This document shows positions 40,990 to 53,849 of a stretch of DNA of 64,000 nucleotides, piece by piece. A model generated the notes under the pieces. That model saw only the letters and a program-made list of their open reading frames with translations, did not search any database and was not told where the DNA came from. The stretch is taken from the NCBI RefSeq assembly GCF_000719705.1, contig NZ_JOHO01000003.1:186001-250000 (forward strand), in the 5' to 3' direction. Position numbers and translations under genes: made by a program. The stretch is from Streptomyces sp. NRRL S-350 (GTDB taxonomy: Bacteria; Actinomycetota; Actinomycetes; Streptomycetales; Streptomycetaceae). Numbering within the stretch: the first letter of the stretch is position 1; every line of letters begins with the position of its first letter.

Positions 40990-41028
40990 CCGCCGGAAGC
41001 AGCCGCCGGAAGCAGCTGCCGGAAGCAG
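40990..41028. repeat. Three tandem 13-bp repeats after the serpin gene
   Basis: Units CCGCCGGAAGCAG, CCGCCGGAAGCAG and CTGCCGGAAGCAG, bracketed by GGTAGC (40985-40990) and GCTACC (41028-41033). Lies between the convergent serpin and ADP-ribosylglycohydrolase genes and may form part of a terminator. Confidence 0.8.
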
Positions 41029-42141
41029 CTACCAAGCGGGGTAGCGCCCGCCGAGGGCCGGGTGGCGGGGGTCGCGACTGCCGAACAGCACCAGCAGGTC
41101 GTCCGCGACCCTCAGCAGCTCGGCCCGCCCCTCGACCGCCCCGGCCCACTCGGGCGGCAGCGCCGATGCGCCGTACGCGGCTCCGACCAGGTTGCCGCAG
41201 ACCGCGCCGGTCGAGTCGCTGTCCCCGGAGTGGTTCACCGACAGCAGCAGCGCGGTGCGCACCGGGTCGGGGTCGAGGGTGGCCGCCAACAGCGAGTACA
41301 CCGCGACGGCCAGGCACTCCTCGGCGATCCAGCCGAGCCCGACCCGCTCCACCGTCTCCGCCACGGGCTCGGCCTCCTGGGCCAGCCGCACCGCTCGGGC
41401 CAGTGCCTGGACGGTCTCCTTGGAGTTCGGCAGCTCGCGGATCTGCTCCACGGTCTCGCCGACCGCCGCCCACGGCTCCGTGCCGTTCGCCAGCCGCTCG
41501 ACCAGCGCCGCGAAGGCGCCCGCCGCGAGGTAGCCGGTCGGGTGCCCGTGGGTCAGCTGGGCGCACTGCACGGCCAGCCCGAAGGACTGCTCGACGCCGA
41601 GCCGGGCCAGCCCGAACGGCGCCGAGCGCATCACGGTGCCGCAGCCCTTGGAGCCGGGGTTGACCGGCCCGGGCCGCCCGATCACGGACGGCGCCTCGAA
41701 CACCGGGTGTTCGGACACCCCGCTCAGGCAGGCGTTGCCCGGGGCCCGCCGCGCGTACAGGAAGGGCTGCCGCAGCAGCCAGCCGTCGTACGGGCGGGGC
41801 TGCGGTTCGGCGTCCGGCGCGGGCTGGTGCTGGGTCAGCAGCCAGCGCCGGTAGGCGGCGTGCACGGCCTCCGGCACCGAGCCGCCGCCGCCCGTCCAGC
41901 CGCGGACGAAGCCGCGGATCAGGCCCTCGGCGGTGAACAGCGTCATCTGGGTGTCGTCGGTGACCTCGGCCGGCCCGGGGCCGGCCGGTAGCGCGGTCAC
42001 GCCCTCAGGTCCGAATCCGCCCCGGATCTGGTGGAGTTGCTGGAACTCCACCGGCCAGCCCAGCGCATCGCCGATCGCTCCGCCGAGCAGTGCTCCGCGC
42101 ACCCGGTCCCGGTACTCCGACTCGGCCGCCGGCTCCGTCAC
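41029..42141 (-). CDS. ADP-ribosylglycohydrolase family protein, copy 2
   Basis: 370 residues; same family as the gene at 37527-38525. Metal motifs VTDDTQMTLF and HSGDSDSTGAVCGNLVGAAYG are intact, and GSKGCGTVMRSAPFGL matches the GSKGCG loop of copy 1. Start set at GTG 42141 (reads VTEPAAESEYRDR, with AGGGGGA seven bases upstream). Located 55 bp downstream of the DUF2786 gene on the same strand, so the two may form one unit. Substrate not predictable. Confidence 0.9.
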   Translation of the reverse strand: MTEPAAESEYRDRVRGALLGGAIGDALGWPVEFQQLHQIRGGFGPEGVTALPAGPGPAEVTDDTQMTLFTAEGLIRGFVRGWTGGGGSVPEAVHAAYRRWLLTQHQPAPDAEPQPRPYDGWLLRQPFLYARRAPGNACLSGVSEHPVFEAPSVIGRPGPVNPGSKGCGTVMRSAPFGLARLGVEQSFGLAVQCAQLTHGHPTGYLAAGAFAALVERLANGTEPWAAVGETVEQIRELPNSKETVQALARAVRLAQEAEPVAETVERVGLGWIAEECLAVAVYSLLAATLDPDPVRTALLLSVNHSGDSDSTGAVCGNLVGAAYGASALPPEWAGAVEGRAELLRVADDLLVLFGSRDPRHPALGGRYPAW

Positions 42142-42196
42142 GTCGAATCCCCCTTGGTTCGTGGCGGAGTACGTTCTATCAGGTCTTCCTGCCCGG

Positions 42197-43468
42197 CTAC
42201 CCGCGGATCTGTCCGGCACGCCCGTGCAGCGCGGCCCGGTCGGCGGCGGCGCGACCGGCCGCCCAGCCCACGCCGTCGCTGACCCGGACCCGCTGCGAGA
42301 CCAGCTTCGGGAACAGTCGGCCGACTTCCTCGTCCACGGCCTCCGAGCGGGCGGCGAGCGCGGGCAGCAGCCGCTCGTCCGGCAGCAGTTGCTCCTCGGT
42401 GCCGTCCTCGCGCAGGTGCCGGCCGGCCGCGGCGGCGCTGGTGGTCCGCTCGGTGGCGGCGGTCAGCCGCTCGCGGATCCGCGCCGCGTACGCGACCAGG
42501 AAGGACTGCCGGAATGCCTTGCTGCGCGAGTCCCGGCGCGATCCCGCCGTGTTGAGCGCGTGGGTGGCCTGCACCAGCAGCGACGTGTAGAGCAGTTCGA
42601 CGCCGTCGAGGTCGCCGTCGAAGCCGACGACGGTGCAGAACCCGAACTCCTTCGCCCACACGACCCGGCACCGGTTGGCCGCCGCGACCGCGTCCAGCAG
42701 CATCGTCTTCGGTCCCTCGTACGGGTTGTCGACCCCGATCCGCAGCGCCGCCGGGGCGTCGCGGTCGGCACCGGCGGCGGCCACCAGCGCCTCGTCGATG
42801 CTGTGCTGCGCCATCAGCTGCTGGGCCTTGGCGGTCAGCGCCTCGGCCTCCTCCGGGTACTCGGTGGACTCGGCCTTGGCGAGCAGCGCCCGGATCCGGG
42901 CCAGCATCCGCGGCTCGCCGGCCACCGGCCCGGCGTGCTGCGGCCGCACCGGCTGCCCGGGGGCCGGCCCCGCCGGGGCGATCGGGGGCAGCCGCCCCCA
43001 GGTGCGCAGCAGTTCCAGGACGGCGGTGGCGAGGGCGAAGCGGTCCAGCCGGTGCCGCTGGGCGAAGGACCCGAGGTACTGCTCGTCGCCGGGCCACCAG
43101 ACCTCGGCCTCCAGCTCGCGCAGCTGCTCGTGCCAGCGCCGGTCGAGGGCCGCCGCGGGGTGGCGGCGGTTCTCGGCGGCGATCAGGTCCACGGCGAGGG
43201 CCAGGTGGACCGGCTTCAGCCCGCGCCGCACCACCCGCACCAGGTCCGCCGGGCGCCATCCGGCGGACCAGCAGCGGCCGACGGCGGTGTCCGCGTACCC
43301 CAGCAGCGCCCGGCTGACCGCCGGCCACTGCCCGGCCGAGGCGGCCAGCAGCGACGCCCCGGTGTCCAGCGCGAGGTCCAGACCCTCCTCGGAGGCCGTC
43401 AGCGTCGACCGCACCGCCTGCTCCAGCAGCGGCCCGGCGTCCCCGCCCTGCTGCGCGTGCTTGCCCAC
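42197..43468 (-). CDS. DUF2786-domain protein
   Basis: 423 residues. The central segment MLARIRALLAKAESTEYPEEAEALTAKAQQLMAQHSIDEAL is a clear DUF2786 helix pair; a second conserved-looking block follows (NPYEGPKTMLLDAVAAANRCRVVWAK). The flanking N-terminal 190 residues are helical and Trp-rich. GTG start. Biochemical function of the family is not established; related domains occur in streptomycete chromosomes and in mobile elements. Upstream of ADP-ribosylglycohydrolase copy 2. Confidence 0.8.
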   Translation of the reverse strand: MGKHAQQGGDAGPLLEQAVRSTLTASEEGLDLALDTGASLLAASAGQWPAVSRALLGYADTAVGRCWSAGWRPADLVRVVRRGLKPVHLALAVDLIAAENRRHPAAALDRRWHEQLRELEAEVWWPGDEQYLGSFAQRHRLDRFALATAVLELLRTWGRLPPIAPAGPAPGQPVRPQHAGPVAGEPRMLARIRALLAKAESTEYPEEAEALTAKAQQLMAQHSIDEALVAAAGADRDAPAALRIGVDNPYEGPKTMLLDAVAAANRCRVVWAKEFGFCTVVGFDGDLDGVELLYTSLLVQATHALNTAGSRRDSRSKAFRQSFLVAYAARIRERLTAATERTTSAAAAGRHLREDGTEEQLLPDERLLPALAARSEAVDEEVGRLFPKLVSQRVRVSDGVGWAAGRAAADRAALHGRAGQIRG

Positions 43469-43612
43469 GGTGTGTCCCTGCTCTCCTCGACGGCCCGTTC
43501 CTCCTGCCCATGATGCCGGAGGCCGGTCCGGTGACCGGGGCCGGTCGGCGGCGGGGGCGCCCCGGGAGGGGCGGCTGGGGAGGCGGCGAGGGGGCGGCGG
43601 AGCGGCGGCGGG

Positions 43613-45231
43613 TCAGCGCTGGACGGCCTTGGCCAGGATCTCCGGGGTGCGTTCCAGCAGCCGGGTGGCGGCCAGCCGCACTCCGAGGACGGCGACCAGG
43701 GCGCCGTACAGCGGGCCGACCAGCAGCACCGGCCAGTTCGGCCCGTCCGAGGTCAGCGCCCAGGCGAGGTAGCCGCCCACCGGCAGGGCGAGCACCGCGA
43801 CGCCGAACATCGAGCCGAAGGAGTTGAGCATCACCAGCCCGCTCTGGCCCGGAGCGGCGTTGCGCATGGGGTTGCTGTCGGCCGGCATGGTGTAGGGCGC
43901 CAGCACGCTGAACAGCGCTCCGAGTGCCACGCCGCAGCCGAGCACCGCGAGCGCCAGTCCGATCGCGGACGGCAGCTGCTCCCAGTGGCCGGTGACGGCC
44001 GCCAGCAGCAGCCCGAGCAGCAGCGTCACCGGGACGGCGTACGACAGCACCGCGTACGCCCGCCCGCGCAGCTCGTCCCGGGCGTCGGCCGGGGTGCGCA
44101 GGGTGGCGGCGACCATCCAGAACGCCGAGCCGTCCATGCCGAACAGGTTGAGCATCTGCAGCCCGAGGAACATCCCGGCCATCGCCAGCAGGTAGACGCT
44201 CGCCCAGCCCTGGACCATCGACAGCAGGCTGATCACCACCGTCATGCCGACGCTGGTGAAGAGCGCCGCCTTGGCCCGCGGCTCGCGCCAGGCGTACCGC
44301 AGGTGGCGCTGCATCACCGCGCCGGCCCGGCCCTCGGGCAGGAAGCCCCAGCCGCGCGAGCGCTGCACCCCGCGGGCCACCTCCTGGGTGGAGGCGTCGG
44401 CGGTGACCATCAGTTCCTGCAGGCTGCCGCGCCACCAGCGCAGCAGCAGCACCAGCAGGACGGCGGCCGAGGCGAGCTGCAGCAGCGCGAGCCCGTACCG
44501 GCCGTCGGCGGCGGTGCGGGCCGCGTCCGCCGCGCCGATCGGCGGGATCCAGCGCAGGACGGAGGCGATCGGCTGCAGCGGGCTGAGGTCGATGGTGTCG
44601 CCGGGGCGGCCGAAGACGCTCTGCGAACCGACGTTGGCCGCCTGGATCAGCAGCGCGAAGGCCAGGCCGCCGAAGATCGCGAAGTCCTTGCCGCGCCGGC
44701 TGGAGAGCATCCGGGCGTTGCCGGCCGCGACCGCGCGGGAGAGCGTGACCAGGCAGGCCACCGTGAGCGGCACGCCGACGACCGCGAACGCGACCGAGGC
44801 GCCGCCGCCGGCGCCGGCCAGTACGGCGCCGGTCACCAGCACCAGGTTGACCAGTGGCCCGGGCCCGATCAGCGCGGCCAGCAGGGTGCCCCGCAGCAGC
44901 GGACCGGGCCGCAGCGGCAGCATGGTGAGCCGGGTCGGGTCGGCGCTCTCGTCGCTGGAGAACAGGAACAGCGGCAGCGCGGCCCAGCCCAGGGTCAGCA
45001 CGCCGAGCAGCATCACCCCGGCGTCCCCGGAGCCCGCGAAGCGGCCGTTCAGCGCGGCCATGGCGATGGCGACGCCGGACGCGAAGGCGAGGCCGGCGAG
45101 ACCGCCGATCACGTAGACGGCGGTCCGGCCGGGGCTGCGCCGAAGGCCGTTGCGCAGCAGTCGCAGCTTGAGCGCCACCAGGGCCCGCACCACCGTCCGC
45201 CCGTCGGGGACGGCGTGGCCGAGGGCCGTAC

Positions 45232-45235
<4 letters not shown>
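43613..45235 (-). CDS. ABC-2-like exporter membrane subunit
   Basis: 540-residue integral membrane protein with about 12 hydrophobic segments in two groups separated by a cytoplasmic loop (about residues 230-290, containing the AGAVMQRHLRYAWREPRAKAAL segment). GTG 45235 overlaps the ATPase stop as GTGA, so it is the permease of that ATPase. Resembles the large actinobacterial ABC exporter permeases; the exported substrate is unknown. Confidence 0.87.
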
Positions 45236-46092
<857 letters not shown>

Positions 46093-46114
46093 CGAGGCCT
46101 TCTCTGCTCGTGGT

Positions 46115-46151
46115 GGACGGATCGTGGCGGACGGATCGTGGCGGACGGAAC
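46115..46151. repeat. Tandem 14-bp repeats upstream of ABC operon
   Basis: GGACGGATCGTGGC at 46115-46128 and 46129-46142, plus a partial third unit GGACGGAAC at 46143-46151. Lies in the 272-bp divergent gap between the ABC ATPase and the DUF1707 gene, where regulatory binding sites would be expected. Confidence 0.75.
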
Positions 46152-46364
46152 GTCTCGGATCTCAGCCTGGCACTGCCCGGGCGGGCTGTCGCCCGAGTTG
46201 AGGATCCTCTGAGCGTGTGCGCCGTACGGGTGGGGCACGCCGTGCGGGATCCGCTTCCTGACGGCTGCTGGGCCGGATCGGCAACTACTCGGCCCGGCCG
46301 TTCGTCCTGCACTATGAGGAGCAGCGAGCGTGCGCGGGGGTGCCGCGGTACCGGGAGGTGGCGG

Positions 46365-46928
46365 ATGTCCGTTCGACCGTGGGGCGAACCCGGTCCCGGC
46401 GACGGGTACGGGCGGGGCCACGGCCACCGGCCGCCCGTCGGCTGGCAGCCCGCCTCGGCGGTGTCCGCGCAGGCCGCGATGCGGGCGGGCCACGCGGACC
46501 GGGACCGGACGGTCGACGTGCTGAAGGCCGCGTTCGCCGAGGGCCGGCTCTCCGCCGAGGAGTTCGAGCAGCGTCACGAGGCCGTGGCCGCGGCGCAGAC
46601 CTACGGTCAGTTGGCGGCGCTGGTGGTGGACCTGCCCGTCGGCCCGATGGCGACGCCGGCCCTCGCCCCGCTGGCCCCGCCGGTTCCGGTCACCTTCCTG
46701 CCCGCCCCGCCGCCCCCGCAGGTCCGCCCCACCAACGTGCTGGCCGTGGTCTCCCTGATGTGCGGCCTGACCGGGCTCTCCCTCCCGGCGGTGGTCACCG
46801 GACACGTCGCCCGCGCGCAGATCCGCCGCGACAACTCGGCCGGCGACTCGGCGGCCGTCCTCGGCCTGGTCATCGGCTACCTGGGCAGCGCGTTCTGGAC
46901 CCTGATGCTCCTTCTCGGCTTGTTCTAG
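46365..46928 (+). CDS. DUF1707 / DUF4190 membrane protein
   Basis: 187 residues. A DUF1707 (SHOCT-like) helix pair AMRAGHADRDRTVDVLKAAFAEGRLSAEEFEQRHEAVAAAQTYGQL sits at about residues 38-85, a Pro-rich linker follows, then two transmembrane helices of the DUF4190 type (VLAVVSLMCGLTGLSLPAVVTGHVA and AVLGLVIGYLGSAFWTLMLLL). ATG start with GGGAGGTG. Common in streptomycetes, function unknown. Confidence 0.82.
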   Translation: MSVRPWGEPGPGDGYGRGHGHRPPVGWQPASAVSAQAAMRAGHADRDRTVDVLKAAFAEGRLSAEEFEQRHEAVAAAQTYGQLAALVVDLPVGPMATPALAPLAPPVPVTFLPAPPPPQVRPTNVLAVVSLMCGLTGLSLPAVVTGHVARAQIRRDNSAGDSAAVLGLVIGYLGSAFWTLMLLLGLF

Positions 46929-47107
46929 CGGGGGCGCACGGGACCGGGCCGGTTCGTGGCCGAAGCCGCCCGGCACGCCTTCACAAGATGAAGGACCTAT
47001 GATGCCCGGGGCTGCCCCCGCGCACCTGAATCCCGTAGTTTCCGCGTCCGTCGGCGAAGTGGTGCCGGGCGGGCCGGGTGAGCAACCACGAGTCGAGGAC
47101 CGTTCCA

Positions 47108-48757
47108 GTGACAGTCAGTGCCCAGGAGGGCTCCAGAGTTTCGCCGGCCCGGGGATCGGAGCGCCCGTCCGCCGCCCGGTTCTGGGCCTCCTCCCCGGTG
47201 CTGCTCGCGGGTGAGGCGCTGGTCGCCTTCCTGGCCGCGCTGGTCCTGCCCCTGCTGGCCCGTGGTTTCAAGCTCGACCCGCTGGACCGGATCGCCCAGG
47301 TGAGCGGGCTCGCCGCGCTGCAGCTGCGGTTCGCCCTGATCGGCCTGTTGCTGCTCGCCGCGGTCGTGGTCGCCATGCGCGTCCGGTCCGGACGGCACTT
47401 CGGCCTGGTCGCCCGCTTCTCCTCCGCCGGTCTGGCGGGCCTCGCCAGCGGCTTCGTCGCGGCCGGCGCGGTCATCGCCCTGCTCGGCACGCCCTGGCCG
47501 ATGTTCGGCCTCAACGGCGACAGCGGACGCATCGTCGAGTGGGCCCACGCGGTGGCGAACGGTCAGCCCTCGGGTTCGCCGGTCTACCCGCCGGCGCCGC
47601 TGTACACCCTGGGCTACTACGCCGAGTGGTTCCACGGCGGCAACACCGCGTACGCCTTCAAGGACCTGCAGATCCTCGGCGCCGCCGCGTTCGGCCCGCT
47701 GGTCTACCTCTCCTGGCGGATGCTGCTCAGCCCGGTCCGCGCGCTGGCCTTCGGCGTGCTGCCGGCCTTCGCCCTGATCGACGCCTACAAGCCGTACAGC
47801 CAGACCGTGCTGGTCGTGCTGGTGCCGGTCCTGGTGGCGCTGGTGGTGCAGCTGCGGCGGAGCGGGACGGCGGCCTGGCGGTCGCTGCTGTCGAAGGCGG
47901 CCGGCTTCGGGGCGCTGCTCGGGCTGCTGTTCCTGACCTACTCCGGCTGGTTCCTGTGGAGCGCGGCGGGCGTGCTGGTCGCGGTGCTGATGTACTTCCC
48001 CTGGCGGGCCGACCGGCGCAAGGGCCTGGCCTTCCTCGCCACCACCGGCGCCGCCTTCCTGCTGGTCGGCGGCAGCTACCTGGTGACCATGCTGACGGAG
48101 GGCCAGGAGACCAAGGACTCCACCTTCCGGTTCGACAACCTCACCGACCCGGCGTACTTCCTGATGTGGCGCACGGACATGCCCGGCAAGGTCGGGGAGT
48201 GGCCGCTGCCGGGCGAGTTCGGCGGCATGGACCTGTTCGCCGTGGTGATGTTCGTCGCACTCGGTGCCGCGCTCTGGCTCGGCATCCGCAAGCCGCTGGT
48301 CGTCACCATCTGCTGCATGTTCGCGAGTGCCTGGGTGATGCGGATGTACATCGCCTCGCACATGTACGAGACCCAGACCGTGCAGCTCTACACCCGTACC
48401 AACAACCAGATGCTCTACTGCGGTCTGCTGCTCTGCGCCCTGGTGGCCCACCTGGTGTCGCTGCGGATCGCGGAGCGCCGACGGGCCGCCGAGGCCGGAG
48501 CGGGGGCCGCCGAGGGCGGCGGCCTGCCCGGGCCGCACGCCGCCGTGGTCGGTACGCTGTTCGCGCTGCTCTTCCTGTTCGGCACGGTCTCCTCGTCGAT
48601 GTCGGACCGCTACATGCCGGCGAAGGAGAACACGTACCGCATCCTCCCCTGGGTGTCGCACACCGTTCGGAACCTCGACGGCAGCTGCCCGAAGTTCGCG
48701 CCGGGCGGGCAGTGTTCGAAGGACGGCGACCAGTCGTGGCTCAGCATGATCAAGTAG
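47108..48757 (+). CDS. Polytopic GT-C-like glycosyltransferase (AftA-like)
   Basis: 549-residue membrane protein with about 12-13 hydrophobic segments. The first large external loop carries an acidic motif (MFGLNGDSGR) followed by SPVYPPAPLYTLGYYAEWF, which resembles the region after the first helices of the arabinofuranosyltransferase AftA and other GT-C enzymes that use polyprenyl-phosphate sugars. The C-terminal region ends in a soluble tail with two Cys. GTG 47108 chosen for GAGGA upstream; GTG 47078 is possible. Followed 50 bp later by a DUF2142 protein; both probably act in wall-glycan assembly. AftA assignment is tentative. Confidence 0.6.
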   Translation: MTVSAQEGSRVSPARGSERPSAARFWASSPVLLAGEALVAFLAALVLPLLARGFKLDPLDRIAQVSGLAALQLRFALIGLLLLAAVVVAMRVRSGRHFGLVARFSSAGLAGLASGFVAAGAVIALLGTPWPMFGLNGDSGRIVEWAHAVANGQPSGSPVYPPAPLYTLGYYAEWFHGGNTAYAFKDLQILGAAAFGPLVYLSWRMLLSPVRALAFGVLPAFALIDAYKPYSQTVLVVLVPVLVALVVQLRRSGTAAWRSLLSKAAGFGALLGLLFLTYSGWFLWSAAGVLVAVLMYFPWRADRRKGLAFLATTGAAFLLVGGSYLVTMLTEGQETKDSTFRFDNLTDPAYFLMWRTDMPGKVGEWPLPGEFGGMDLFAVVMFVALGAALWLGIRKPLVVTICCMFASAWVMRMYIASHMYETQTVQLYTRTNNQMLYCGLLLCALVAHLVSLRIAERRRAAEAGAGAAEGGGLPGPHAAVVGTLFALLFLFGTVSSSMSDRYMPAKENTYRILPWVSHTVRNLDGSCPKFAPGGQCSKDGDQSWLSMIK

Positions 48758-48806
48758 TGCCAGTTCCCGCCCGTGAGCTCGGACTGACCCCGAAGGCCCA
48801 TTCCAG

Positions 48807-50408
48807 ATGATGATCACCGCCGTCAAGTCCCTCGCCGACCGGCTCGCGTCCTCGCCGAGGCGGCTGTGGGCCGTGGCGTTCGCGATCCTGTTCGCCCTGA
48901 GCGCGTCCTGGTCGCTCAGCACGCCGATCGGCGGCTCGCCGGACGAGCACGCGCACCTCGTGCGGGCGGCAGCCGTCGCCCGCGGCCAGGTCGAGGGCCG
49001 GGAGGTGATGGTCCCGCACGTGGTCGGGGGCATCGAGGGCAGGTTCGCCGAGACCGGCGTCGAGCTGCCGCGCATCTACCAGGACCTGAAGGACGTCAAC
49101 ACCTGCTACGTCTTCAAGTCCGAGAAGTCCGCCTCCTGCGCCCCGACGCTGAAGGAGACCCCGGGGACGACCCTGGTGACCACGGCGGCGGGCCGCTACC
49201 ACCCCGCGTACTACTTCGCGGTGGGCTGGCCCAGCCTCCTGGTCCACGGCGAGGCGGCCTTCTACCTGATGCGCCTGATGTCGGCGCTGATCTGCTCCGC
49301 CCTGGTGGCGAGCGCGGTGGTCTCGGCGGCGGAGTGGCGGCGGCGTTCCTTCACCCTGCTCGGCGTGACCACCGCGACCACGCCGATGGCCCTGTTCACC
49401 TTCGGCGTGGTCAACCCGAGCGGCCCGGAGATCGCGGCGGGCATCCTGGTCTGGAGCGCCGGCCTCCCGATGCTGATGAGCCCGGACCCGCACCTGCTGA
49501 ACCGCCGGCTGGCCCGGCTGGGCGTCGGCGCCCTGGTGCTGATCAGCATCCGCCCGCTGGGGCTGATCTGGTTCGCCGGAGCGCTCTTCTTCGGGCTGCT
49601 GCTGGCGCGCAAGGGCGCGCTGGCGGGGGTGCTCGGCCGCAAGGCGACCTGGCTCTGGGGCGCACTGGCGGTCGTGGCGGCCGGGGCGGCCCTGCTCTGG
49701 TCGTCCGGCCACCCGGACAACTCGGTCATCGACACCCCGAGCGACCTCACCCCGCTGACGGCGGCCCGGAAGACCTTCGACAACGGCCTGCTGTACATGA
49801 AGCAGATGGTCGGCTACTTCGGCTGGCTGGACGCGGAGCCGCCGGCCGCGACCCTGCTGGTCTGGTGCGGCGTGGTGATCGCCCTGATGCTGTTCGCGCT
49901 CTGCTACGCGCGGTTGCGGGACACCCTGGCCATCGTCGGGGTGCTGGTCGGCATCGTCGTGATACCGATAGCGGCCCAGGCCATGCAGGCACGCCAGCTC
50001 GGCATGATCTGGCAGGGCCGCTACCTGCTGCCGTTCGCCGTCGGCCTGCCGATCATGGCCGCCGCGATCTGCCACGAGCGCCTGCCGTGGGGCGGCTTCG
50101 CCTGGCGCCGGCTGCTGGTGCTCTCGGGCTTCTCGCTCAGTGTGGTCAACGCCGCGGCGTTCCTCTGGGCGCTGCGCCGCAACGCGGTCGGGGTCGACGG
50201 CCCGCTGCTGATCAGCCCGGCCCACTGGTCGCCGCCCGGCGGCTGGGCGGTCTGGCTCGTCCTGTACTCGGTGGCCTCGCTCACAATGGGGCTGTTCATG
50301 GCCGTCTCCGACAACCGGGAGCGCGCCGTGCCGCAGTCGTCCGGGGTGTCCGGGAACGAGGGCCCGCAGGGCCTCGCCCGGCTCGCCGGGGCCCAGCTGG
50401 AGGCGTAG
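48807..50408 (+). CDS. DUF2142 polytopic membrane protein
   Basis: 533 residues, about 11-12 hydrophobic segments. Early periplasmic motif PIGGSPDEHAHLVRA (acidic D-E-H) and HPAYYFAVGWPSL fit DUF2142, a GT-C-like family found in polysaccharide gene clusters. ATG start following the preceding GT-C-like gene by 49 bp, so the pair is likely one transcript. Followed by the rpsL leader, which has its own promoter. Confidence 0.8.
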   Translation: MMITAVKSLADRLASSPRRLWAVAFAILFALSASWSLSTPIGGSPDEHAHLVRAAAVARGQVEGREVMVPHVVGGIEGRFAETGVELPRIYQDLKDVNTCYVFKSEKSASCAPTLKETPGTTLVTTAAGRYHPAYYFAVGWPSLLVHGEAAFYLMRLMSALICSALVASAVVSAAEWRRRSFTLLGVTTATTPMALFTFGVVNPSGPEIAAGILVWSAGLPMLMSPDPHLLNRRLARLGVGALVLISIRPLGLIWFAGALFFGLLLARKGALAGVLGRKATWLWGALAVVAAGAALLWSSGHPDNSVIDTPSDLTPLTAARKTFDNGLLYMKQMVGYFGWLDAEPPAATLLVWCGVVIALMLFALCYARLRDTLAIVGVLVGIVVIPIAAQAMQARQLGMIWQGRYLLPFAVGLPIMAAAICHERLPWGGFAWRRLLVLSGFSLSVVNAAAFLWALRRNAVGVDGPLLISPAHWSPPGGWAVWLVLYSVASLTMGLFMAVSDNRERAVPQSSGVSGNEGPQGLARLAGAQLEA

Positions 50409-50515
50409 GGTTTCGCGGTGCGGGGGGTGTCCGGTTGTGGTAGGGGGCCCGGTTCCGGGCCGGCCCGGCCCCCGCTTCCGGTGCGGGCCCCGCGACCTGC
50501 GGCGTTGCATTTGTT

Positions 50516-50544
50516 TTGACCGAGCCCGATGCGCTAGGTACGCT
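50516..50544 (+). promoter_or_regulatory. str operon promoter
   Basis: TTGACC (50516-50521), exactly 17 bp, TACGCT (50539-50544), about 240 bp before rpsL. Strong vegetative promoter match. The remaining leader (50545-50786) has no ORF of gene quality but several GC-rich inverted segments. Confidence 0.75.
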
Positions 50545-50786
50545 CTGACCTTGTGCCTGGGGTGTCCCCGGGTCCTTGTGCGTGCATGCACACCGGTCGC
50601 CGCGCCGAGCCGGAGCGCTTCCCAGCGCGCCGCGCGTAGAGCGCCGTCGCTGTACATCAGCCATGGGATTCCGTGTCGTAACAAGCCCAACACACCCGAC
50701 CGCGTGGGTCGACCACGGGGTTGTGTGTGAGGGAGACACCGCAGGTTAGTTCCACCAAGCCTTGGCACACAGAAAACGGAGAAACG

Positions 50787-51158
50787 GTGCCTACGATCCA
50801 GCAGCTGGTCCGAAAGGGCCGGCAGGACAAGGTCGAGAAGAACAAGACTCCCGCGCTGAAGGGCTCCCCGCAGCGCCGTGGGGTCTGCACGCGTGTGTAC
50901 ACGACCACCCCGAAGAAGCCGAACTCGGCGCTTCGTAAGGTCGCCCGTGTGCGCCTCACCAGCGGGATCGAGGTCACCGCTTACATTCCGGGCGAGGGCC
51001 ACAACCTGCAGGAGCACTCCATCGTGCTGGTGCGCGGTGGTCGTGTGAAGGACCTTCCTGGTGTCCGCTACAAGATCATCCGCGGTTCGCTCGACACCCA
51101 GGGTGTCAAGAACCGCAAGCAGGCCCGCAGCCGCTACGGCGCCAAGAAGGAGAAGTAA
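50787..51158 (+). CDS. rpsL: 30S ribosomal protein S12
   Basis: Decoding-centre protein. 123 residues with [15 protein letters not shown] (K43, K44) and [10 protein letters not shown] (K88); both classical streptomycin-resistance positions are wild-type Lys. GTG start with ACGGAG upstream. First gene of the str operon; rpsG follows after 2 bp. Confidence 0.98.
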   Translation: MPTIQQLVRKGRQDKVEKNKTPALKGSPQRRGVCTRVYTTTPKKPNSALRKVARVRLTSGIEVTAYIPGEGHNLQEHSIVLVRGGRVKDLPGVRYKIIRGSLDTQGVKNRKQARSRYGAKKEK

Positions 51159-51160
51159 GA

Positions 51161-51631
51161 ATGCCTCGTAAGGGCCCCGCCCCGAAGCGCCCGGTCATCA
51201 TCGACCCGGTTTACGGCTCCCCGGTCGTCACCCAGCTGGTCAACAAGATCCTGCTGCACGGCAAGCGCTCCACCGCCGAGCGGATCGTCTACGGCGCCCT
51301 CGAGGGCGTCCGCGACAAGACCGGCTCGGACCCGGTCGTGACGCTGAAGCGCGCGCTGGAGAACGTCAAGCCGGCCCTCGAGGTCAAGTCCCGCCGTGTC
51401 GGTGGCGCGACCTACCAGGTTCCGGTCGAGGTCCGTCCGGGCCGCGCCAGCACCCTGGCGCTGCGCTGGATGGTCGGTTACTCCCGCGCCCGTCGCGAGA
51501 AGACCATGACCGAGCGCCTGATGAACGAGATCCTCGACGCCAGCAACGGTCTGGGCGCTTCCGTGAAGCGTCGCGAGGACACCCACAAGATGGCCGAGTC
51601 CAACAAGGCCTTCGCGCACTACCGCTGGTAG
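51161..51631 (+). CDS. rpsG: 30S ribosomal protein S7
   Basis: Primary 16S-binding protein of the 30S head. 156 residues with [31 protein letters not shown] and [23 protein letters not shown], ending HYRW. ATG start with AAGGAGAAG overlapping the rpsL 3' end, indicating coupling. Confidence 0.98.
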   Translation: MPRKGPAPKRPVIIDPVYGSPVVTQLVNKILLHGKRSTAERIVYGALEGVRDKTGSDPVVTLKRALENVKPALEVKSRRVGGATYQVPVEVRPGRASTLALRWMVGYSRARREKTMTERLMNEILDASNGLGASVKRREDTHKMAESNKAFAHYRW

Positions 51632-51670
51632 TCCGTACCCCGTCACTAGACAGAGAGAGAACGAGCCACC

Positions 51671-53776
<2,106 letters not shown>

Positions 53777-53849
53777 GTCCGGCTCTGCCGGCCTCGGAAC
53801 CAGTCCGACATTCGGGATGATTCCGACCCCTTAGGCTATTAGGAGGCGA

